Source: Chitinivibrionales bacterium
GTDB taxonomy: Bacteria; Fibrobacterota; Chitinivibrionia; Chitinivibrionales; WJKA01
Length of the DNA stretch: 64,000 nt
Direction of reading: 5' to 3'
Assembly (NCBI GenBank): GCA_014728295.1
Contig: WJLW01000105.1
Span: 1 to 64,000, forward strand
The translations under genes were made by a program, and so were the position numbers. This document shows positions 33,489-43,054 of the stretch, piece by piece; the first letter of the stretch is position 1, and each line of letters begins with the position of its first letter. The notes below the pieces were generated by a model. The model was not told the origin of the DNA, ran no database searches, and worked only from the letters and a program-made list of their open reading frames with translations.

Positions 33489-35549
33489 TTAGAACCTGAA
33501 TGAACCTGAAATGGATATTTCCCAGAATGAGTCCTGAGTGTTAAGCCTCTCATTAAAATCAAGATGCGCAGCGCACAGGGCCGAGACAAGCACGGGCCGT
33601 TGCAACGGCGTAATATTCAATCCAATCCGGGGAACGAGGAGATATCCGAATCCCAGGGAGTTGGCAACCCATTCCCCACGGTCAACTTCCTGAAAGTAGA
33701 CATCCTTGAATTCGGTGCCGACTTCAATACCGGCATTTTCAAGAAATGTCCAGGTGGCGCTTAAGTCAAGGATATATTCCCAGGTTTTATTATTGAGCAG
33801 GTACTTGTCAAGATTATCCGTCCCTGCGGTATCCAGATACAGTGAATCACGGTACTCCCTGCCGGCCCAGATGCCCTCATCATCGTATTTAAGATTCCAT
33901 TTGAACTGCAATGCAACCTTTTCAACAGGCAAATATTTGATGCGCAGGAGAGAGCTGAAAATGCGCGAATAGGGCGGCGGATCGAAGGGATCCCGGTGAA
34001 CTTCAGGGAACTCGTATTCGCTGACATTGGCCCGGGCATTGATCGTTTCGTACAGAGTAACACTATCAAAAAGCCTGATTTTTGCGTGCATTCCAACATT
34101 ATACGTGCGATCGATGGAGTTATTGCCTGAACGGCTTGCCTTGAGAAAATGCGAACGGTATACGCCGCCGCCGCCAAACAGAGCAAGTGAGCACACTTCG
34201 GTGCAGGCATACGACACCGTAGCCTTGTGGTTGCGACTCACCAGATCGTTATCCTGTTCGCTTTTGAGCCAGCCGACTTCGGTGGCAACAGAGTCTTTGT
34301 AGATGCGTGAAAACCTCATAATGTCAAACTGATAGCCCACAACAAGTCCGAAATCAAATTTTTTGCCGACAAAATGGCTCATTTCCATTCTAATACCGTC
34401 ATAATCGAACAAATCAACCTGTTGCTCCTCAAGTTCATTAATATCATGGGTGTGGAGACGATTCTCGTTTTGGCTTTCGATAGATAATCCTCCCTGATAA
34501 TCGACGACAAATGCAGAATCGGTGTGCAGTATCAACATCAGGTTATGCTTACCGTTCATGACATCGCCCAGTTTCTCTTTATCCCAGAAGACAATCGAAT
34601 AATTCGCATAGGTATACACCAGACCGGGCATAAGCCCGGCACGTGGTTTCAGCCGTGTTCCGGTTTTGAACATGAGCGAATTTTCCAGCCGGCCGTCATT
34701 ATTGATAATGGTAATTTTTTCACCGGTTTCACCAAGGTGCGCGTCTTTACCATTCATCACCGAATCGGCAACCAGCAGGAAGAGCGAATCTCCCGACGCA
34801 AATCCGTGCGCATAAAAAAGGGCGCCGACACCGCCAACAAGATCGACTTTATCCCACTGCTGAGATTGTGCGTTGATTTTTCCATAAAAGTAAATTGGCG
34901 CCCCAAAATGCGGCGTACCGTAGTCGCCGATGTCGGAGCTTACATAAAAGCCGGCATCATGATGTATCCGGCTCCAGTACAAATCTGAAAGCTGGTCGGG
35001 CAATAGTGTATCAAACACCAGCAATGACAGGCCGCCGCCGGTTGTTACCGGAATGTCGAAGAGGTTATATCCCAGCGAAGGTCCGAACCGAAATGCGCCC
35101 TTATAATCCCCCACAACCCCGGGAACGCCGGCGGTATCTGATCCGTCAACTTCGAGGACTTCGCGTTTGCGGCGCGTAAATGCAACGCTGGGCAGCCATT
35201 CGAGCCCAAGGCTGGTTCGCTGGAAGGGAAAGCCTGTTTTCACAACGCTGCCATGCAAGTCGACCGCATGATTTTGCAGATTCTCATTTGTCCAGCCGTC
35301 AACCGAAAAATCATACAGCGCTGACTGTTGAAGGAAATAGCCGTCGATAGTGCGCCTGAACTGCAACTCATTTGAGCTCTTAAACGACTTTTCATACATC
35401 GATTGATTGGTTTCAAATGTCGTGATATTTGAATCCGGCGGTGGCTGCGGCAGGGGAATTGAGAGATCCCCGGGCCATTCAGACACCTGCGCAAAGCCGG
35501 CGGCGCATAAGCATACAAGTGTTATCGCCGTTTTCGCTAACTGCAACAT
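33489..35549 (-). CDS. predicted outer-membrane beta-barrel protein
   Basis: 686 aa. Signal peptide 1-20 (LVCLCAAGFAQ), then a Pro-rich stretch and about thirty predicted amphipathic strands separated by short acidic turns (for example KFDFGLVVGYQFDIMRF and ATVSYACTEVCSLALFGGGG). The protein ends SISGSFRF, with a terminal Phe after alternating residues, as in outer-membrane barrels. No family is recognised. The start codon lies inside the 3' end of rsmA (13-bp overlap), tying an envelope protein to a ribosome-maturation gene. Confidence 0.7.
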   Translation of the reverse strand: MLQLAKTAITLVCLCAAGFAQVSEWPGDLSIPLPQPPPDSNITTFETNQSMYEKSFKSSNELQFRRTIDGYFLQQSALYDFSVDGWTNENLQNHAVDLHGSVVKTGFPFQRTSLGLEWLPSVAFTRRKREVLEVDGSDTAGVPGVVGDYKGAFRFGPSLGYNLFDIPVTTGGGLSLLVFDTLLPDQLSDLYWSRIHHDAGFYVSSDIGDYGTPHFGAPIYFYGKINAQSQQWDKVDLVGGVGALFYAHGFASGDSLFLLVADSVMNGKDAHLGETGEKITIINNDGRLENSLMFKTGTRLKPRAGLMPGLVYTYANYSIVFWDKEKLGDVMNGKHNLMLILHTDSAFVVDYQGGLSIESQNENRLHTHDINELEEQQVDLFDYDGIRMEMSHFVGKKFDFGLVVGYQFDIMRFSRIYKDSVATEVGWLKSEQDNDLVSRNHKATVSYACTEVCSLALFGGGGVYRSHFLKASRSGNNSIDRTYNVGMHAKIRLFDSVTLYETINARANVSEYEFPEVHRDPFDPPPYSRIFSSLLRIKYLPVEKVALQFKWNLKYDDEGIWAGREYRDSLYLDTAGTDNLDKYLLNNKTWEYILDLSATWTFLENAGIEVGTEFKDVYFQEVDRGEWVANSLGFGYLLVPRIGLNITPLQRPVLVSALCAAHLDFNERLNTQDSFWEISISGSFRF

Positions 35550-36319
35550 ATACTCTTAAATAGTTCAAGCCAGTCCGAAATATCCAGTACTTGCGGGCGG
35601 GCATCGGGTTTTTGATTAAGGTGGACCAACGCCTTTTCAACCATTAGTTTATCGTACTGTGATGCGAGTGCATTGACCAGTTTTTTTCTGCGTTGTCCGA
35701 AACCCAGGCTGACAAATGCAAAAAAACGACTCCATTCCACACGCGGCAAGCGAGCGCAGAGTTTATCGTATATCTTGATTTGAAAAACGCTGGAATCTAC
35801 GGCCGGTCTCGGGAAAAAAGCACCCGGCGGAACCGTGCAGACAATGTGCGGCCTGCCAAAAAATTGACAAAAAATAGCCAGAAACCCGTTGTGACTGCTG
35901 CCCGGTTCTGCAGTGATGCGTTGGGCGACTTCTTTCTGAACCATGAAGGTGCACGAGAGTATATCATTGCCCATCAACAACGTTTTTTTTATGATCATCG
36001 CGGCCAGATTATACGGCAAATTGCCGGCAACGTGCAAAGGCACGCCGGCCAGGGCAAAATCGAATTGAAGAACATCGCAGCAATGCAGCGACCAGGAACC
36101 TTCGCCCAGTTTTTCCTTGAGTCCGGGGATTACATCTTTATCGACTTCGACAAGATGCAAATGAGGAAATCTTTCTTTCAAATAAATGCTTAGGGCTCCC
36201 CGTCCGGGACCAATTTCCAGCACAGGTTCATCAGCGCAGGCCGGGACGGCATCGGCAATTTTACGGGCATAATACGGTGCGGTAAGAAAATGCTGCCCGT
36301 ACTTTTTTTTGGGAGGCAT
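35537..36319 (-). CDS. rsmA: 16S rRNA (adenine1518-N6/adenine1519-N6) dimethyltransferase
   Basis: 260 aa. RsmA (KsgA) dimethylates two adenines in the helix-45 loop of 16S rRNA. The start KKKYGQHFL, SAM motif I EIGPGRGALS at 35-44, acidic EVDKD at 58-62 and catalytic motif NLPYN at 100-104 are all present, as is the C-terminal SLGFGQRRKKLVNAL. Typical length. First gene of the operon with the barrel protein and lipoproteins. Confidence 0.96.
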   Translation of the reverse strand: MPPKKKYGQHFLTAPYYARKIADAVPACADEPVLEIGPGRGALSIYLKERFPHLHLVEVDKDVIPGLKEKLGEGSWSLHCCDVLQFDFALAGVPLHVAGNLPYNLAAMIIKKTLLMGNDILSCTFMVQKEVAQRITAEPGSSHNGFLAIFCQFFGRPHIVCTVPPGAFFPRPAVDSSVFQIKIYDKLCARLPRVEWSRFFAFVSLGFGQRRKKLVNALASQYDKLMVEKALVHLNQKPDARPQVLDISDWLELFKSICCS

Positions 36320-36450
36320 TTAAACTCTCAGTTGGTTACTTCTACGATTTTGGCGTATGTTTTTCGCAATATATCAAGATCGATTCCGGCTGACGTCTGA
36401 CCTCTCCGGCGAAGCCGGTTTAGGTAGTTGTCTAATTAGAGTATGAGTGC

Positions 36451-36479
36451 TTGCACATTGACACAATTATATATAAAAT
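36451..36479 (+). promoter_or_regulatory. predicted promoter of the small lipoprotein gene
   Basis: TTGCAC (36451-36456) and TAAAAT (36474-36479) are 17 nt apart. Just upstream is the 10-bp palindrome TCTAATTAGA at 36431-36440, a possible operator. Confidence 0.4.
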
Positions 36480-36552
36480 TTAGTTTTAGATGCTATTCAT
36501 TGCAAAGCAAAGAGTTGGACAAGGTTTCAAGAGAACCGCCCTGGAGGTAATC

Positions 36553-36954
36553 GTGCACAATTCCGGTCTTACGGCAGTAATTTTTGCTTCACTCTTTTTA
36601 ACTGCCTGTCAGAAAAAAGAAGCAACACCTGAAATTGATATTCCGGATGCGTTTCCACGCAAAGTCTTCGTTCCAACCGCTGATTCCACGGTAAGTCTGG
36701 ACCAGCTCAAAACATGGATCAAATGCAATGCTCCGCTTGATTCGCTTTTTAAGGCCTACGCTGATTCATTTAAAACCAATGATGCCACTCATCGTATCCA
36801 ACTGCAGAAAGGTTTTGTATCAAAGCAGGATTCAATCTGCAAAAAACAGGGCCTGCCCGGTGGATACAAAGAATACACCTGGATACTCAATCACATGGGA
36901 AATCCGCGCAATAAACAGCGCCTTGACTCCGTCGGCCTGTTTGCTTCTCACTGA
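36553..36954 (+). CDS. small hypothetical lipoprotein
   Basis: 133 aa from the GTG at 36553. That start is chosen because GGAGG at 36543-36547 precedes it by 5 nt and because it yields a proper lipoprotein signal peptide (MHNSGLTAVIFASLFLTAC, lipobox LTAC). An ATG at 36490 is in frame but adds a non-signal extension. The mature part is Lys/Asp-rich with two Cys (KWIKCNAPLD-like and QDSICKKQG) and a C-terminal GYKEYTWILNHMG. No family recognised. It is the first plus-strand gene here and faces the barrel-protein gene, with stops 11 bp apart. Confidence 0.65.
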   Translation: MHNSGLTAVIFASLFLTACQKKEATPEIDIPDAFPRKVFVPTADSTVSLDQLKTWIKCNAPLDSLFKAYADSFKTNDATHRIQLQKGFVSKQDSICKKQGLPGGYKEYTWILNHMGNPRNKQRLDSVGLFASH

Positions 36955-36965
36955 TTCATAACGGG

Positions 36966-38591
36966 CTACAGAAGAAACCGTGCCGTTGCACGAAAGTACA
37001 TTTCATCAAAACGGGCATTTTCAAAAGGGAATTCCAGAGAAAGCCGGGTGGCAGTTTTTTCGAACAGCTCGCACTGGTAGTGAATTCCCGGTACAATTTT
37101 GATGTGGTCGGCGGTGTTTGCGTAGAGATACAGCTCAGGGGCAAGCTGAAACAGCTCACCGAACTCAAATAAACATGCCTGTCGCAAACTCGCGCTCATA
37201 AAATCATCGTTTGTCGCATAAAGCGCCAAACGTCCGTCGAGTTTTAAAGCAGCAAGCTTAAAATCCGAAACCCGTGCAATAAATTTATGTGCGAGTTCGC
37301 TATCGGCAGCCACATATCTGTACGTGCAGGCATAATCAAATGCATCACTGCCCGAAAGACGTACCGAAGCGGCAAGCGCAGAGCGGGTCGAGCAATAGAC
37401 ATATGAGAGACAGGGCTTTATTCTCAATATTTTGGCAAGTTTGAAATAGATTTGTGTGGAAAGCTCAGAGACTGAGGATGGCAATGAATCGAGATCGAGC
37501 GTGCTGCGGTATCGATGCAGCAACCGGGAACGCGGCGAGGAGAATGTTGACGGAATGTACACAAAATCACTTCGAGCAGCCAGTTCCTCTCCCACATGCT
37601 CGAGGCCGAGACGAAACGGCATACTTGATCTCAGCGGTGAAAGGGCTGCTGTTGACGAAAATGACACACCAAAAGCAGAAAAATCATAAGCAGCATCAAT
37701 ATCTCCAAACAGCAGGCTGTCATTCGTTGCACGTTCCGATTCATGGGCAATCAGCCCTTTCAGTCCGATCCTGCCGAATGCATTCCGGTAACGCATGGCG
37801 GTGGCAAAGCCGCCAATACGTTCGGTGGGCCGGTAGTGAACAAACAGTGCATTGTCAAGTGCATCAACCGGCTGATAATCTACTGCAATGCCGTTCCATG
37901 TCCGCGAACGGGCAAAGAGCCAGTTTTCTCCGACTTCTTGATTGTCAAGATCGACGCCGGGGAAATAGCCGAATGCAAAACCATTTTCTCCGGAACGATG
38001 AAAATTGCCCAATGTTGCTTTAAGCCGACGCAAGGGGGTTAAGCGAATGCTTCTGCGATTCCATCGGGCGATGTCTGCGTCCAGCGTGGCGGAGCTACGT
38101 ACAGAAACCAGCTCACTTTTAATCGAGTTCACACGCGCCAAAACGACGGGCGGACGATTACGCTCCACAACCGCAACCTGAAATAGTCCGGTTAGCCAGA
38201 CCCGCGCATCCGGATCATGAAATGACAATACCGGCTTGAACAACTTTAAATCGGGGTAGCGGGTAAAAAAACGCTTAATCTGATATGCATCCCAGGGCTT
38301 GAAGCTCTCCAGTGTATCCGGGGGTATATTCAGCAACCACTGCCACTCCGGCAAGAGCGTCGCCAGCCGCTCCAGCTCTCCTTCGGGAACAATAATCGGC
38401 TCGAGGTAAAAAGGCTCTATCTCCCTCCACACTGCCGAATCAAGCATGCCGTCCTGCAACCATTGATATGCCTGATGCGGCGATGACGGCAGCGCCGGGG
38501 GCAATCCCCGAATATCGGCAAGACAATACGCACCTGCGATACATGCAGCAACACAACAAATCGAAAAATGCCGACCCATGCGATTTTGCAA
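36966..38591 (-). CDS. predicted outer-membrane barrel protein, possible helix-hairpin-helix at the N-terminus
   Basis: 541 aa. Signal peptide about 1-25 (CCVAACIAGAYCLA). Residues 65-110 (LPEWQWLLNIPPDTLESFKP, then YQIKRFFTRYPDLKLF) look like one or two helix-hairpin-helix modules as in a group of Bacteroidota HhH surface proteins. From about 150 onward the sequence alternates in beta strands (LSYVYCSTRSALAASVRLSG and similar) and ends RATARFLL. Function unknown; HhH-barrel proteins of this type have no established role. Confidence 0.6.
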   Translation of the reverse strand: MQNRMGRHFSICCVAACIAGAYCLADIRGLPPALPSSPHQAYQWLQDGMLDSAVWREIEPFYLEPIIVPEGELERLATLLPEWQWLLNIPPDTLESFKPWDAYQIKRFFTRYPDLKLFKPVLSFHDPDARVWLTGLFQVAVVERNRPPVVLARVNSIKSELVSVRSSATLDADIARWNRRSIRLTPLRRLKATLGNFHRSGENGFAFGYFPGVDLDNQEVGENWLFARSRTWNGIAVDYQPVDALDNALFVHYRPTERIGGFATAMRYRNAFGRIGLKGLIAHESERATNDSLLFGDIDAAYDFSAFGVSFSSTAALSPLRSSMPFRLGLEHVGEELAARSDFVYIPSTFSSPRSRLLHRYRSTLDLDSLPSSVSELSTQIYFKLAKILRIKPCLSYVYCSTRSALAASVRLSGSDAFDYACTYRYVAADSELAHKFIARVSDFKLAALKLDGRLALYATNDDFMSASLRQACLFEFGELFQLAPELYLYANTADHIKIVPGIHYQCELFEKTATRLSLEFPFENARFDEMYFRATARFLL

Positions 38592-38783
38592 AGCTCAGGA
38601 CGCTCTACGTCTGTGCTCTACTCACTCCTTTATAAGAAAAATCCTAACCAGCACGTTGGGTTGAAAATATACATACGGGCAGACTGCGCCACCCCCGCCC
38701 CGGACGGACAAAGCTATTGGAACAATTAAATCCACCGCAGCTTTACCATGTTAATTATTTTTACGCTTGCGCTGGAGAAATTC

Positions 38784-41321
38784 ATGAAGAGAAACAATGC
38801 TTTATTCCATATTGTTGGCCGACTGCACTTTGTGCTGATGCTGCTGTGCACCTTTCAGGATCTGCGGGCGCACAAGCCTGAATTTGCGCTGGTATTGTCC
38901 GGCGGCGGCGCTCGCGGACTGGCACAAATCGGCATATTGCAGGCATTTGAAGAAGCGGGAATACAGCCGGATCTGATTATTGCCAACAGCATGGGTGCCG
39001 TAATCGGTGGCTTATATGCAGTTGGCTATCCCGCCGATTCAATCGAACGGTTCTGCAGGGAGTTGGACTGGAATAATATTTTTGAGAATGTTGCGCGCCG
39101 CAAAAATCTGCTGGTAAGCCAGAAAGAAGAGCCCTTCGGCTATCATCTGGAGTTCCGTTTTAAAAATGACCTTACTCCCGTATTGCCTCAATCGCTCTCC
39201 TATGGACAGGCCTTCTATGACTTCCTCATCCCCCGCATTGCCGTTCCTCAGATGCATTCTGGCGGCGATTTTGACAGTTTGCAGATACCCTTGCGGGTCA
39301 TGGCTACCGACATAGCAAACGGTCGCAGCGTTACGCTCTCTAAAGGCAATCTGACCACGGCAATAAAAGCATCCTGCAGCTTTCCGCTTGCCTTTTCACC
39401 AGTACGCATCGACACCATGCTCCTGGTTGACGGTGGATTGACGGCGAACATACCGGTTGTTGCCGCGCTGCAGGAACAGCCGGCCTACATTATTGCCGTA
39501 GACGTAACCTCCCCCATGTGGCATCAGGAACAGCTTGAAAATCCGGTCAGGCTGGCCGACCAGATCGTGGCAATCGGCATTACCCGTCAGAAAAACATCC
39601 AGAAGCGCCTTGCTCATTTACTCATCGAACCAGAGCTAGACGGCATTATGAATACCGACTTCGATCAGTTGGATACGATTCTGGCGCGCGGCTATCGAGC
39701 CGGACGTGCGGCACTACCACAAATCAAGGCCGCTCTGGACTCAATGAGGACTCATCCAGACAGGTTGCATAGACACAATAGCAAGCCTGCATCACCAGCA
39801 CCGCAAGCAGTTGAATGGATTGGCATACACGATCATCACAAACAGGCTCTTGACAGCATTTACGCAGCAGTACATGCGCAATTCCTGCATGACGGATTAT
39901 TCTCACAACGAATAGTAAAAGAGGTGGCAACATATTTAAAATCAATCAATTATGCCTTTGCATCCGCTTCACCTGTTTCGACGTGGGACAGCGCGATGCA
40001 TATTGCGGTCAATTATGGTATAATTTCCAATATTCGCATTGCAGGTGATCATAAAACCGTTCAAAAAAGCATGTTAACGGCAATAAGCTTTGAACCCGGA
40101 GATACACTGAGCGTTGAGGAGGTGAACCGAGCCGTATCAGCCCTTTATGCCATGGGGCTCTTCAACAATGTTAACATATCAGTGGATTCCGGCTATACAG
40201 TAAATATAGAGGTGGACGAAAAAAATTATCTGCGCGCCAGAGCGGCCTTCCGGTTTGATGAATTTCACCTGGGAGAGGCCTATATCCAGCCTGCCTATGA
40301 AAATCTCTTCGGCGCCGGCATATTTGCGCAACTCCATCTTCAATATGGATTGCGACGCGAGAAATATGCTGCCGAACTCGGCGCCAAACGTCTATTTTCG
40401 CGTATTCTTTCCAACAGGTTCAGGATACAAACCTATATAAGCCGAGAATCGCTTTTTGCCCCGGATACTAATATCAGCATCGATACGATTGATACCGACA
40501 CCATGATCAACAACAGAGAGATCGGATCGCTCAGAAAGCTGGGCATCAACTCCAGTCTGGGCTGGGAGCTTGGAACCTACATGATGCTGGAAGCAGGCCT
40601 GAAAATAGAAAACTATAAATTATTCAGCAGCCAGAGCAGCGTTATCGAAGCATTTAAAGATTTGCGCAACGCTTTCCCCCAGGGACTGCGCGGACTCTTC
40701 ATAAAGCTGCAAGTAGACAACCTCGATCGATACCCCTTTCCACTCAATGGGCCGAAACACTATATTAACATCAGCCTGGCAGAGAAAATTCTGGGCGGAA
40801 CCGAATCGTTCACCAAAGTCAATGGCAGCATCAGCCACTATTTGACCCTGAGCGATAGACATACTTTCTGCCCGCAGATTAATTTTGCATGGGCCGACCG
40901 GTCACTTTCCGTTGCGGAGCGCTTCTACATTGGCGGTGCGCTCCCCGACGAAAAGCACAGAAATGTCGGCATTTATAATTACATTCCATTTATGGGCTTG
41001 ACACCCCGAGAATGGCCAAACGATATTTTATTTACAATTCATGGTGAATACAGGTATAGTCCCCATAAAAACATCTATTTCTCGGTTACCGTCGATTGTG
41101 GATATGCATGGCAGAAAGATGATTTTGATCCGGCGCGAAATACCTTCAGCACCGTAGCACGGGAAGCTCCGGTCGGCGTGGGACTTTCGTTTGCCTGGAA
41201 TACACTGTTTGGACCGCTGCGCTTTTCCTGGGGTCGCATTGTGCGCCATACAGAAGTGCTTGAAAGTAAAAACATTAATGATGAAAACAAATTTTACCTT
41301 TCAATCGGCCACGATTTTTAG
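38784..41321 (+). CDS. patatin-like phospholipase with POTRA and BamA/Omp85-type barrel
   Basis: 845 aa from the ATG at 38784, which has GGAG at 38774-38777; an ATG at 38748 is also in frame. A signal-anchor segment (15-28) precedes the patatin domain: oxyanion hole GGGARG at 40-45, nucleophile Ser69 in ANSMG (67-71) and Asp216 in LVDGG. The usual nucleophile elbow is GxSxG; the first Gly is Ala here. A POTRA-like module at about 395-480 (EPGDTLSVEEVNRAVSAL) is followed by a 16-strand Omp85-type barrel to the end (FYLSIGHDF, terminal Phe). This is the layout of PlpD-type (type Vd) secreted phospholipases, in which the patatin domain is exported through its own barrel. Confidence 0.92.
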   Translation: MKRNNALFHIVGRLHFVLMLLCTFQDLRAHKPEFALVLSGGGARGLAQIGILQAFEEAGIQPDLIIANSMGAVIGGLYAVGYPADSIERFCRELDWNNIFENVARRKNLLVSQKEEPFGYHLEFRFKNDLTPVLPQSLSYGQAFYDFLIPRIAVPQMHSGGDFDSLQIPLRVMATDIANGRSVTLSKGNLTTAIKASCSFPLAFSPVRIDTMLLVDGGLTANIPVVAALQEQPAYIIAVDVTSPMWHQEQLENPVRLADQIVAIGITRQKNIQKRLAHLLIEPELDGIMNTDFDQLDTILARGYRAGRAALPQIKAALDSMRTHPDRLHRHNSKPASPAPQAVEWIGIHDHHKQALDSIYAAVHAQFLHDGLFSQRIVKEVATYLKSINYAFASASPVSTWDSAMHIAVNYGIISNIRIAGDHKTVQKSMLTAISFEPGDTLSVEEVNRAVSALYAMGLFNNVNISVDSGYTVNIEVDEKNYLRARAAFRFDEFHLGEAYIQPAYENLFGAGIFAQLHLQYGLRREKYAAELGAKRLFSRILSNRFRIQTYISRESLFAPDTNISIDTIDTDTMINNREIGSLRKLGINSSLGWELGTYMMLEAGLKIENYKLFSSQSSVIEAFKDLRNAFPQGLRGLFIKLQVDNLDRYPFPLNGPKHYINISLAEKILGGTESFTKVNGSISHYLTLSDRHTFCPQINFAWADRSLSVAERFYIGGALPDEKHRNVGIYNYIPFMGLTPREWPNDILFTIHGEYRYSPHKNIYFSVTVDCGYAWQKDDFDPARNTFSTVAREAPVGVGLSFAWNTLFGPLRFSWGRIVRHTEVLESKNINDENKFYLSIGHDF

Positions 41322-41334
41322 CCATGCCGGATAA

Positions 41335-42468
41335 ATGTATATGAATCTTAAAATTCCCATTGCTATTAAAGTCTTTTTCGGATTCCTGGTCGTTGTTTTT
41401 CTGAACATTTTTTATGTTGTACTTGTCTACCAGCTTTCCGATTTGAACGACATTTCTCAGATACAGCGCAAGCAGGCCGAGATACAACTTGACTTTCTGC
41501 GCATCTCGCAAACGCATAAAGAACGCGCCCAGTATTACATTTTCTACAGCTTTTTTCAGCGTGATATCTCCGCCAACAACATCTTAACCAAAAGTTCGGA
41601 TATATCAAAAAAGCTGGATTCGCTGACCTGGGAACTCGGTTCCCTGAGCAAACGCGATTCAGTAGTGTCCCAGTCCGGGGCCTATAATCCCCACCTGCTC
41701 GAGCTGATCGAAAAAGTATCAACGGAAGTGAAAAAATATAACCGCAACTATACGCAGGGCTTTAAAAACCTGGCCGAGCTGAACGAAAAACCTGCGACGG
41801 CGCAAAATAAAAAAAGCATCAAAATTACCGAAGAGTTTATCGAAGAATCCGAAAACAAATTTGTTGCAACAATTGAAGAAGTCAACCAGATGCTCGACGA
41901 GCTGACGCAAAACCGGTTGCAGGACATAGAGAATCGGTTCGACAAAGCGAAGCAGGCAATTATTCTGATTCTGTTTGTGCTCTCTTCCTTTGCCATGATA
42001 TTCGCATTTGTCTTCTCACGCTATATCACTAATTCTCTGAGAAAGCTCAAGGAATCGGCATCGTACATTGGTAAAGGTAATTTTTATTTCAATCCCAGCG
42101 GCTATCCAAAGGATGAGATCGGCGACCTGGCCGCCGCATTTTTCGATATGGCCCTTGATCTTAAAAAGGCACAGGAGGAACTTGTCAAATCCAAGCGCCT
42201 GGCGGCTATTGGCGAAGTCGTAGCCTCTGTCAACCATGAAATAAACAACCCGCTCATGATCATCTCCGGCAATGCCCAGTTTCTGGAAATGTCAATGGAA
42301 AATTATCCCCAGGATATCAAGGAGCGCGTGCGTACGATTCTGGAAGAGACCGAACGAATCTCACAAGTAACCCGCAAGCTGCGTGAAATCCGCAATCCGG
42401 TAGTGGAAGATTATACCTCCAGTGGAGAGCAAATGATTAACCTGGATAAATCTTCCGGTGAAGCTTAA
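41335..42468 (+). CDS. membrane histidine-kinase-like protein lacking the ATPase domain
   Basis: 377 aa. Transmembrane segments at about 10-32 and 208-230 bracket a roughly 175-residue helical sensor region. A HAMP linker (about 228-280) leads to a HisKA domain, LAAIGEVVASVNHEINNPLM, with phospho-acceptor His301 and continuing helix to about 355. The protein then ends after 25 low-complexity residues, with no N, G1, F or G2 box of HATPase_c; the next gene starts right after the stop. No frameshift is seen, because the following frame is a clear lipoprotein. It may act as a phospho-acceptor for another kinase or as a dominant scaffold. No response regulator is nearby. Confidence 0.85.
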   Translation: MYMNLKIPIAIKVFFGFLVVVFLNIFYVVLVYQLSDLNDISQIQRKQAEIQLDFLRISQTHKERAQYYIFYSFFQRDISANNILTKSSDISKKLDSLTWELGSLSKRDSVVSQSGAYNPHLLELIEKVSTEVKKYNRNYTQGFKNLAELNEKPATAQNKKSIKITEEFIEESENKFVATIEEVNQMLDELTQNRLQDIENRFDKAKQAIILILFVLSSFAMIFAFVFSRYITNSLRKLKESASYIGKGNFYFNPSGYPKDEIGDLAAAFFDMALDLKKAQEELVKSKRLAAIGEVVASVNHEINNPLMIISGNAQFLEMSMENYPQDIKERVRTILEETERISQVTRKLREIRNPVVEDYTSSGEQMINLDKSSGEA

Positions 42469-43044
42469 ATGATACGAACGAATCTCCACAGATATATTCT
42501 ACCGGCAATTGCCGCGGCGCTGCTGTGGCTGCAATGTGCGGGTACACTCATGACGGTAAACGAGCGCATGCTGGCCAGTGCCGATTCGCTCTTTTACAAT
42601 GGCGACTACACCAACGCCAAACGTACGTATGCAAAATTGCGCTCCTCGTTTCCCAATACCCCGCAGGCCGAAGAAGCACAGTACAAACTTGGCTATATCA
42701 ACATCTACTACAAAAACCATTTCGGTGATCGCGAAGAGGCTATCAAAGAATTCAATCGCTACCAGTCGAAATACCCCAATGGCGACTACATCGAGGAAGT
42801 CAATAACTGGCTTAACATCATCCTGGCAATTACCGATTATGAAGAGGGTTACTATTCCAGCGTAAAGACGGCGGATACGTTGCTCAACAGAAAAAAAGAT
42901 TTTGAAAAGACATCCGATTTTCTCAAAAAAGAATATCAACGCTGCAATGCAGCCAGAGATTCTCTGGCCAAGGAGCTTGATACCATAAAGCATAAGCTGA
43001 GTGCTTACGAAGAAATTATTGACAAACTTCACAAAGAACCTTAG
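42469..43044 (+). CDS. TPR-type outer-membrane lipoprotein (BamD/YbgF-like)
   Basis: 191 aa. Signal peptide with lipobox LWLQC (Cys23). Residues 35-110 contain two tetratricopeptide-like helical pairs (ADSLFYNGDYTNAKRTYAKL; EAQYKLGYINIYYKN; EAIKEFNRYQSKYPNG), like BamD or CpoB. A C-terminal coiled coil (RDSLAKELDTIKHKLSAYEE) follows. The ATG comes directly after the kinase-like protein's stop, so the two are probably translated together. Role in the envelope, perhaps peptidoglycan or barrel assembly; the partner is unknown. Confidence 0.8.
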   Translation: MIRTNLHRYILPAIAAALLWLQCAGTLMTVNERMLASADSLFYNGDYTNAKRTYAKLRSSFPNTPQAEEAQYKLGYINIYYKNHFGDREEAIKEFNRYQSKYPNGDYIEEVNNWLNIILAITDYEEGYYSSVKTADTLLNRKKDFEKTSDFLKKEYQRCNAARDSLAKELDTIKHKLSAYEEIIDKLHKEP

Positions 43045-43054
43045 CTCCCCACCC

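Noticed and set aside
41335-43044. A frameshift that would join the kinase-like protein to a missing ATPase domain
   Set aside because: The following 191 codons encode a TPR lipoprotein with a clear lipobox in its own frame; no HATPase motif occurs in any frame.
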